Source of the DNA: Actinoallomurus iriomotensis
GTDB lineage: Bacteria > Actinomycetota > Actinomycetes > Streptosporangiales > Streptosporangiaceae
Reading direction: 5' to 3'
Length of the DNA stretch: 64,000 bases
Assembly: GCF_030269445.1 (NCBI RefSeq)
Contig: NZ_BSTJ01000018.1
Location: 94,837-158,836 of the forward strand
The notes under the pieces were generated by a model. That model saw nothing but the letters and a program-made list of their open reading frames with translations, made no database searches and was not told the DNA's origin. Position 1 is the first letter of the stretch. Every line of letters begins with the position of its first letter. A program made the position numbers and the translations under genes. Shown here piece by piece: positions 58,851 through 64,000 of the stretch.

Positions 58851-59708
58851 GTGGAACTCCGCTCGCTGCGGTACTTCCTCGCCGTCGCCGAGGAACGCCA
58901 TGTGGGCCGCGCCGCCCAGCGCCTGCACATGACCCAGCCTCCGCTGAGCAGGGCCATCCGGCAGCTCGAGAACGAACTCGGGTGCGTGCTGTTCGAGCGC
59001 ACGCCGCGCGGAGTCGACCTCACCCCCGCCGGCGCGGTGATGCTGCGGGAGGCCCGAGCCGTCCTCGACCAGGCCGAGCGGCTGCGCAGGCGTGTCGCCG
59101 TCGCGACGGGCCCCGCGACCCTCGTCCTCGGCACCCTCGCCGACGCCGTCGAGCACCTCGGCACACCCCTGGTGAGAGCCTTCCGCGAGGCGCACCCGAA
59201 CGTCACCATCGCGATCCACGAGGCCGACCTCGGCGACCCGAGCGCGGGGCTGCGCGCCGATCTCGTCGACGTCGCCCTCACCCGGACGCCGTTCGAAACG
59301 TCCGGCCTGGCACTCCGCACTCTGCGGACCGAACCCATCGGCGCCGTCCTGCCCGCCGACGACCCCCTGGCCGTACGCGACTCGGTGACCACGGCGGAAC
59401 TCGCCGGACGGCACGCGGTGCGGCTGCCGGACGACACCGACGAACGGTGGCGCGACCACTGGACCCTGCCCGGTGCCCGTCCCGATCCGGGCACTCCGCC
59501 GATGCGGACCATCCAGGAGTGCCTCCAGGCGGTGCTCTGGAACGGCGCGGTCGCCCTGGCCCCGCTCGGCCAGCCGGTGCCCGCGAGCCTCGTCGTCGTC
59601 CCGGTCGCCGACCGAGCGCCGAGCGAACTCGTCGTGGCCTGGCGCCGGGACCGGACCGACCCGCTCATCCGATCCTTCGTCGGGATCGCGGCGGCGCTCA
59701 GGCCTTGA
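58851..59708 (+). CDS. LysR-family regulator of the divergent gene
   Basis: GTG 58851; 285 residues. The helix-turn-helix is MELRSLRYFLAVAEERHVG and RAAQRLHMTQPPLSRAIRQL. Effector domain about 90-285: LVLGTLADAVEHLGTPLVRA, VDVALTRTPFETSGL, AVLPADDPLAVRD. It should bind the palindrome between itself and the decarboxylase-like gene and respond to an aromatic or carboxylic acid. Confidence 0.92.
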   Translation: MELRSLRYFLAVAEERHVGRAAQRLHMTQPPLSRAIRQLENELGCVLFERTPRGVDLTPAGAVMLREARAVLDQAERLRRRVAVATGPATLVLGTLADAVEHLGTPLVRAFREAHPNVTIAIHEADLGDPSAGLRADLVDVALTRTPFETSGLALRTLRTEPIGAVLPADDPLAVRDSVTTAELAGRHAVRLPDDTDERWRDHWTLPGARPDPGTPPMRTIQECLQAVLWNGAVALAPLGQPVPASLVVVPVADRAPSELVVAWRRDRTDPLIRSFVGIAAALRP

Positions 59709-59806
59709 ACAGCCGTTCGCTCAGCCGGATGCGAATTTCTGATCGGTCGGGATACGTGAGGCTGAGGAAGAACACCGCGCCGTGCCCGGGCGAGCTGAAC
59801 CGCCGG

Positions 59807-60475
59807 TCAGGGCGCGTTGACGACGGAGTCGCCCTCCGCGGCGTAGAGCAGGCCGGGGTCGAAGTTCATGCCGGTGAAGTGCCCGGCGACCTCGAGACTG
59901 ACGACGCCGTGCAGCCGCGTCCAGAAGGTGAGCGCGCGGCGTAGGGCGGACGGCGGGGCGGGGTGGTCCGCCGCCCACTGCCGGTGGGTGGCCAGGTGGT
60001 GTTCGAGGGCTGTGGCGGCTTCGTTCTCGGCTTTGCCCTCGGTTTCGGCGAAGGCGTCGAGCAGGAGCGCCATGAGGCCGGCGGCGAGCTCGGTCGCCTC
60101 GGGCGGGGCGGCGTAGCCGGGCACCGGCGTGCCGTAGATGAGCAGGTAGCGATGCGGGGTGGCCAGCGCCCACCGGCGCAGGGCGGACGCCATCGCGGCC
60201 AGCCTCGCCTCGGGCGAGTCGCCGGGCGTTACCGCGGCCCGCCATGTGTCGTACAGGTCGCGGTAGGCGTCCAGCACGAGCTCGGTGATCAGCTCGTCGC
60301 GGTTGCGGAAGTAGCGATAGAGAGCGGGACCGCTGATGCCCATCTGCTTGGCGATGGCGTTGAGGGACAGCGCCGACGCGCCGGTGGTGGCGACCTGCGT
60401 CCAGGCGTGCGCCTTGATCTCGTCGCGCACCTGCTCGCGGTAACGCGCCCGCGGGCTCTTGACGGCGTCGCCCAT
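59807..60475 (-). CDS. TetR-family regulator with WHG-type C-terminal domain
   Basis: ATG 60475; 222 residues. The N-terminus has AHAWTQVATTGASALSLNAIAKQMGISGPALYRYFRNRDELIT in sections, the typical TetR helix-turn-helix. The C-terminal domain includes RLHGVVSLEVAGHFTGMNFD, characteristic of the WHG group. It is divergent from an MDR oxidoreductase and likely represses it through the direct repeats in the shared promoter. Confidence 0.92.
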   Translation of the reverse strand: MGDAVKSPRARYREQVRDEIKAHAWTQVATTGASALSLNAIAKQMGISGPALYRYFRNRDELITELVLDAYRDLYDTWRAAVTPGDSPEARLAAMASALRRWALATPHRYLLIYGTPVPGYAAPPEATELAAGLMALLLDAFAETEGKAENEAATALEHHLATHRQWAADHPAPPSALRRALTFWTRLHGVVSLEVAGHFTGMNFDPGLLYAAEGDSVVNAP

Positions 60476-60490
60476 GTCCGTACCCCTCGC

Positions 60491-60525
60491 TTGACATCAC
60501 TTCAGTGAGCCCATAATACTTCAGT
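60491..60525 (+). promoter_or_regulatory. Consensus promoter with overlapping TetR-type repeats
   Basis: TTGACA at 60491-60496 and TAATAC at 60514-60519 are exactly 17 bases apart, near sigma-70-like consensus. The octamer ACTTCAGT occurs at 60499-60506 and again at 60518-60525 (19 bases apart); the first is within CACTTCAGTG, itself a short palindrome. Repressor binding would cover both promoter boxes. Confidence 0.75.
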
Positions 60526-60572
60526 TACAGCTTCTAACTAACACAAGAGGCAATAACCAAGGAGTGGTCGGC

Positions 60573-61601
60573 ATGAGTACGGACCAGCGCACCGAGATCG
60601 TGCTCCCCGGCGTGGTGGACCCGGACGGGCTGCGGTTGCGTACGTCACCGGTCCCGGCACCCGGCGCCGGGCAGGTGGTGATCCGCATGGAGGCGACCGG
60701 CGTGTCCTTCGCCGAGCAGCAGATGCGCCGGGGCCGGTACTACGACCAGCCGCCGTTTCCGTTCGTGCCCGGCTACGACCTGGTCGGGATCGTGGACGCG
60801 GTCGGCGCCGACGCGGACCCCGCCCTCACCGGGCGGCGCGTCGCGGCGCTGACCAAGGTGGGCGGCTGGGCCAGCCACGTGGTCGTCGACGCCGCCGACG
60901 TGGTGCCGGTGCCCGCCGGCCTGGACCCGGCCGAGGCGGAGACCGTCGTGGTCAACGGCATCACCGCCTGGCAGATGCTGCACCGCAAGGCCCGCGTCAA
61001 GGCCGGCCAGACGATCCTGGTCCACGGCGCCAACGGCGGCGTGGGCTCCACGCTGGCGCAGCTGGCCCGCCTGGCCGGGATCCGCGTGATCGGCACCGCC
61101 TCCGCGCGCAACCACGACCGGCTGCGCGACCTCGGCGTCATCCCGATCGACTACCGCACCGACGTGCCCGCCGCCGTACGCGAGATCGCCCCCGACGGCG
61201 TCGACGCGGTCTTCGACCACCTCGGCGTGCGCAGCGTGCCCGACTCATGGCGGCTGCTCGCCCCCGGCGGCACCCTCGTCGCGTACGGAAGCGCCGCCAC
61301 CCTCGACGACACCGGCTCCAAGCAGCTACCGGTCCTCAAGATCCTGGCCCGGGTCTGGCTCTGGAACGCGCTGCCCAACCGACGGCGCGCCTACTTCTAC
61401 AACATCTGGGCCGGCCGCGGCCTGGCCAGGCAGCGGTTCCGTACGCGGCTGCGGGACGACCTCACCCAGGTCCTGCAGGCGATGGCGGACGGGCACATCA
61501 CCGCACAGATCGCGGCCCGTTTCCCCCTCGCCCGCGCCGCCGACGCCCTGCGGCTGGCCGAGTCCGGCACCGTCACCGGCAAGGTCATCCTCAACTCCTG
61601 A
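60573..61601 (+). CDS. MDR-superfamily NADPH-dependent oxidoreductase (quinone reductase-like)
   Basis: ATG 60573 with AAGGAG eight bases upstream; 342 residues. The N-terminal GroES-like part has GVSFAEQQMRRGRYYDQPPF and PFVPGYDLVGIVDAVG, and the cofactor motif HGANGGVGSTLAQLARLAG belongs to the zinc-independent quinone oxidoreductase branch. No zinc-binding Cys cluster is seen. The 280-300 region (YFYNIWAGRGLARQRF) is basic. Under TetR control, it probably reduces enones or quinones. Confidence 0.9.
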   Translation: MSTDQRTEIVLPGVVDPDGLRLRTSPVPAPGAGQVVIRMEATGVSFAEQQMRRGRYYDQPPFPFVPGYDLVGIVDAVGADADPALTGRRVAALTKVGGWASHVVVDAADVVPVPAGLDPAEAETVVVNGITAWQMLHRKARVKAGQTILVHGANGGVGSTLAQLARLAGIRVIGTASARNHDRLRDLGVIPIDYRTDVPAAVREIAPDGVDAVFDHLGVRSVPDSWRLLAPGGTLVAYGSAATLDDTGSKQLPVLKILARVWLWNALPNRRRAYFYNIWAGRGLARQRFRTRLRDDLTQVLQAMADGHITAQIAARFPLARAADALRLAESGTVTGKVILNS

Positions 61602-61652
61602 CCGCGAGGTGCCCCCGGAACCGGTCCGGCGCCGGGAAGTACCCTTGAGCCT

Positions 61653-62366
61653 GTGTTCTCGCCCCAAGGCCCGTCGCTGCGCGAGCTGGCGGTGCAGGCG
61701 CTGTCCTCCGTCGAGCGCGGCTACGACCTGCTCGCCCCGAAGTTCGACCACACGCCATTTCGCACCCCCGATGGCATCCTGGACGCGACCGCCGACGCGC
61801 TGCGTCCGCTCGGGCCGTTCGACCGGGGGCTGGACGTGTGCTGCGGCACCGGCGCGGGCGTACGGGTCCTCCAGCCCCTGTGCCGAGAACGGATCACGGG
61901 CGTCGACTTCAGCGCCGGCATGCTCGCGCAGGCGCGTGACGCGCACCCGGACGGCGAGTGGGTACGGGCCGACGTCCGGGCCATGCCCTTCGCGGAGGCC
62001 TTCGACCTGGCGGTCAGCTTCGGAGCCCTCGGGCACTTCCTGCCCGACGAACGCCCGGCGCTGTTCGCCGGCGTGCACGACGCCCTGCGGCCCGGCGGGC
62101 TCTTCGCCTTCCCGATCGCGGCGCCGCAGCCCATCACCTCGCCCTTGTACTGGGCGCTGCTCGGGTTCGACCTGAGTATGCGGGTGCGCAACGCCCTGTG
62201 GCGTCCCCCGTTCGTCATGTACTACCGCACCTGCGGGCTGCCGGAGATCCGCGACGACCTGACGGCGGCGGGATTCACCGTGACGACGGTCCCCCTGACG
62301 GCTCTCGGCCGACGCGCGGACGGCACCCCGCTCTGCCGGCTCGTGCTCGCGCGCAGGACCGGCTGA
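61653..62366 (+). CDS. Class I SAM-dependent methyltransferase
   Basis: GTG 61653; 237 residues. The SAM motif is DVCCGTGAGVRVLQPL, followed by ITGVDFSAGMLAQARD and VRADVRAMPFAEAFDLAVSFGALGHF, with HDALRPGGLFAFPI. The substrate is unknown. It may be co-transcribed with the MDR gene, 51 bases upstream. Confidence 0.88.
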   Translation: MFSPQGPSLRELAVQALSSVERGYDLLAPKFDHTPFRTPDGILDATADALRPLGPFDRGLDVCCGTGAGVRVLQPLCRERITGVDFSAGMLAQARDAHPDGEWVRADVRAMPFAEAFDLAVSFGALGHFLPDERPALFAGVHDALRPGGLFAFPIAAPQPITSPLYWALLGFDLSMRVRNALWRPPFVMYYRTCGLPEIRDDLTAAGFTVTTVPLTALGRRADGTPLCRLVLARRTG

Positions 62367-62408
62367 CTCCCGGCCATCCGCCTCGTGCCGGAGAGGATAC
62401 TTGCCCGG

Positions 62409-63329
62409 GTGTCCACCGATCCGATGCCGTGTGAGGTCGGCTTCGTCAACGGAGACGTGACTCTGGCCGGTCTTCTGGAGGTCCCTGATCGCGCGTCCGC
62501 GGGCGTGGTGCTGGTCGGTGGGTCCGGGCCTACGGACCGCGACAACGGTACGTACTTCCCGCCGATCCGCCGGCACCTCGCGGCCGCCGGGATCGCCGTG
62601 CTGTCCTACGACAAGCGCGGCGTCGGCGGATCGTCCGGCGACTGGCGCGACGCGACCATGGACGATCTGGCGGCCGACGCCGCCGCCGCACTGGACTTTC
62701 TCCGTACGCGACCCGGAGTTCCGGCGGAGGCGGTGGGGCTGTTCGGTCACAGCGAGGGCGGCTGGGTCGCCCTGCGCGCGGCCACCGCCCGAGACGATCT
62801 CCCGTGGGTCGTCACCAACAGCTGCCCGGGGACGACTCCGGCGGTCCAGGAGCGTCACGCGCTGGCCAACACCCTGCGGCGAGCCGGCGCGGACGTCGAC
62901 GACGCCCTGGCCCTGTACGACCGCCTGGTCGCGGCCGGCCGTCGCGACGCCGGCTTCGCCGAGGCCGCACGGCTGATCGACTCCGCGGGGAGGCCGGCCG
63001 TGTCGTGCGACTACTGGACCGGGGTCGACGAGCGCCTCTGGGCGTTCCTCAAGCGCAAGCAGGACCACGACCCGGTCCCGGACGCGCTGCGTCTACGCTG
63101 CCCGCACCTGGCGATCTTCGGCGGAGCGGACGAGCTGGTACCGGTCGCCGACAGCGCCCGCCTGTTCAGCGCCGCCGCCTGCCACCCGGATCGCCATGCC
63201 CGTGCGACGCTGACCGTGCAGGTGTTCCCCGGCGCCGACCATCGCGTGCGAACGAACGGTGGAACCCGCCTGGCGTCCCGCTACCTCGACACCTTGACCC
63301 GGTGGATCCTGGACCGGCGCAAGGACTGA
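62409..63329 (+). CDS. Alpha/beta hydrolase (dienelactone-hydrolase-like)
   Basis: I prefer GTG 62409, which follows a GATACT box by eight bases and may be leaderless; GTG 62385 and ATG 62424 are alternatives. About 306 residues. Motifs: GGSGPTDRDNGTYFPPIRRH, SYDKRGVGGSSGDW, the nucleophile in LFGHSEGGWVAL, an Asp in FGGADELVPVADS and His in GADHRVRT. Family members hydrolyse lactones or esters. It follows the methyltransferase by 42 bases and may be in the same unit. Confidence 0.85.
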   Translation: MSTDPMPCEVGFVNGDVTLAGLLEVPDRASAGVVLVGGSGPTDRDNGTYFPPIRRHLAAAGIAVLSYDKRGVGGSSGDWRDATMDDLAADAAAALDFLRTRPGVPAEAVGLFGHSEGGWVALRAATARDDLPWVVTNSCPGTTPAVQERHALANTLRRAGADVDDALALYDRLVAAGRRDAGFAEAARLIDSAGRPAVSCDYWTGVDERLWAFLKRKQDHDPVPDALRLRCPHLAIFGGADELVPVADSARLFSAAACHPDRHARATLTVQVFPGADHRVRTNGGTRLASRYLDTLTRWILDRRKD

Positions 63330-63422
63330 TGGCTTCGCCCGCTGGCCCGGCCTGGTGCAGCTCATCCGCCGTTCTCTACCGGCCGCGTCGTCGGAGGGGT
63401 GCTACGAGCCGTGCGGGAACGG

Positions 63423-63611
63423 TCAGACGACGAAGCGCTCGTCGAGTAGCGCGCGCATGTCCTCGGGGAGCTCGTGCTTGCCGGCTTTGATGCGGTCGAG
63501 GAAGTCTTTCCAGGCGCTCACGCTGAAGAACAGCTTGGGACCGTCGGGGTCCTTGCTGTCACGAACCGCGATGAGACGCTCGCCCCGGCCCTCTTCGGAC
63601 GCGTCGGACAC
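63423..63611 (-). CDS. Solo DUF397 C-terminal-half protein, 62 aa
   Basis: GTG 63611 has GAGG six bases upstream. The product MSDASEEGRGERLIAVRDSK then DPDGPKLFFSVSAWKDFLDR contains the second half of DUF397 (RDSKDPDGP, Fxx-x-W) but not the W-x-S-x-Y-S-G start. It stands alone with no XRE partner, upstream of the rrn terminator region. It may be a separate small-protein family or a relic. Confidence 0.75.
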   Translation of the reverse strand: MSDASEEGRGERLIAVRDSKDPDGPKLFFSVSAWKDFLDRIKAGKHELPEDMRALLDERFVV

Positions 63612-63859
63612 CGCGCACCTCTGTTCTCATGAGGAATCGCTGATGGGGCGGCTCTTGCCGCCCCTCAGAGTCAACGTGGTAAACGGTAGCAGGGCGTGCC
63701 GGTCACGGCGGTGTCTTGGGGTTTCCTGCTCACATCTGAGGTCACAATGGCCCCATGTCCACCGTACGGGCGGTCGCCCTGTTCTTCCGGGTCGTCCGCC
63801 GGCCGCTCCATCGACCCCATTAGCGATTTGTCGCGCTTTAAAGGGCATTTCCGGAATAT
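63612..63859. other. Intergenic region with no supported gene
   Basis: Between the DUF397-like gene and the rrn terminator no ORF with a convincing start, ribosome site or protein-like composition is seen on either strand. It presumably holds the promoter of the DUF397-like gene. Confidence 0.5.
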
Positions 63860-63888
63860 AAAAAAGGGGCCGTTGTTTGCGGCCCCTA
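63860..63888 (-). terminator. Intrinsic terminator of the rRNA operon
   Basis: In the minus direction GGGGCCG-caaacaa-CGGCCCC is followed by a run of six T, a clear Rho-independent terminator about 78 bases beyond the 5S rRNA 3' end. Confidence 0.9.
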
Positions 63889-63900
63889 CCTGAAATGCGA

Positions 63901-63949
63901 GAAGAGGAGAGAACACTCCGCGAATGTTTCGCGGGGTTCTCTCCTCTTC
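63901..63949 (-). other. Nested perfect hairpin downstream of 5S rRNA
   Basis: A 14-base perfect stem (63901-63914 with 63936-63949) encloses a second perfect 7-base stem (63918-63924 with 63928-63934). It lies 16 bases past the 5S end and before the U-tract terminator. This is likely a processing (RNase III or similar) or first terminator element of the rrn transcript. Confidence 0.8.
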
Positions 63950-63965
63950 CCGACTATATGTTGAT

Positions 63966-64000
63966 GTCCGGCGGTGTCCTACTCTCCCACACCGTCCCCG
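63966..64000 (-). rRNA. rrf: 5S rRNA, 3' end (cut by window edge)
   Basis: Read on the minus strand the last bases of the window give GGTGTGGGAGAGTAGGACAC and then CGCCGGACA, the standard actinobacterial 5S rRNA 3' end. Only about 35 bases are inside the window. The rRNA operon therefore reads leftward into this region. Confidence 0.92.

Noticed and set aside
1..64000. CRISPR arrays, prophage, insertion sequences with intact transposase, or a replication origin
   Set aside because: No regularly spaced repeats, integrase, transposase, phage structural genes or DnaA-box clusters were seen.

Overview
The window is high-GC DNA with dense coding on both strands, many GTG and some TTG starts, many 4-base ATGA/GTGA overlaps, and several likely leaderless genes. 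AfsR-type and LuxR-type regulators, an XRE/DUF397 pair, a eukaryotic-type Ser/Thr kinase, a TIGR03086-type protein and 2-methylisoborneol-type terpene genes all point to a filamentous actinomycete. Streptosporangiales (Actinomadura or Actinoallomurus-like) is my best guess from gene content, not from a search. No plasmid, phage or CRISPR signature and no intact insertion sequence was seen. The right edge runs into the 3' end of a 5S rRNA gene on the minus strand, so a ribosomal operon lies just outside.

Layout. 0-10 kb: tail of a methyltransferase, a DMT-type permease, a Ser/Thr kinase, two unrecognised proteins separated by a decayed duplicate segment, a double-length acyl-CoA dehydrogenase, a repeat-rich membrane protein and an EI24/CysZ-like protein. 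10-12 kb: a decay zone with a broken WYL regulator abutting a broken epoxide hydrolase, then an intact alpha/beta hydrolase. 12-18 kb: a light/redox-stress group (SDR-DUF2867, photolyase, hemerythrin), a thioesterase and an MFS pump. 18-25 kb: a NarL-type two-component system, a MarR/SDR divergent pair with interlocked palindromes, a Tat-exported 5'-nucleotidase, and SUKH-like and Mth938-like genes. 25-34 kb: a PcfJ-like large protein, a metallo-beta-lactamase-fold hydrolase with a divergent AraC regulator, an NmrA/saccharopine-reductase pair with a divergent TetR, and DinB-like and AhpD-like proteins. 34-44 kb: a 31-codon ORF and strong hairpin ahead of a prolyl oligopeptidase, an AfsR-like regulator coupled to a TetR, and two secreted hydrolases (S53 peptidase, cutinase with a long extension).

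44-54 kb: a 611-residue protein with a central SUKH-3 domain, a degenerate response regulator, a lipoprotein, a truncated DUF397 plus XRE regulator, a HigB/RelE-like fold apparently split by a PspA-like coiled coil, a broken MarP-type protease, SRPBCC-DUF998, a small secreted protein and an MFS transporter. 54-64 kb: LysR, a two-gene 2-methyl-GPP terpene operon (C-methyltransferase and cyclase), a 4,5-dihydroxyphthalate decarboxylase-like protein with a divergent LysR and palindrome, TetR with a divergent MDR oxidoreductase, a methyltransferase, a hydrolase, a solo C-terminal-half DUF397, and the rrn terminator and 5S end.

Most genes form one- to three-gene units, and regulators usually sit divergent from one target with a recognisable palindrome or repeat between them. 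At least five broken loci suggest active gene decay. The items most worth following are the split HigB/PspA-like fusion (49200-50084), the three-module SUKH-3 protein (44080-45915), the short ORF-hairpin-oligopeptidase arrangement (34437-36778), and the cutinase with a roughly 400-residue helical extension (41952-43832).
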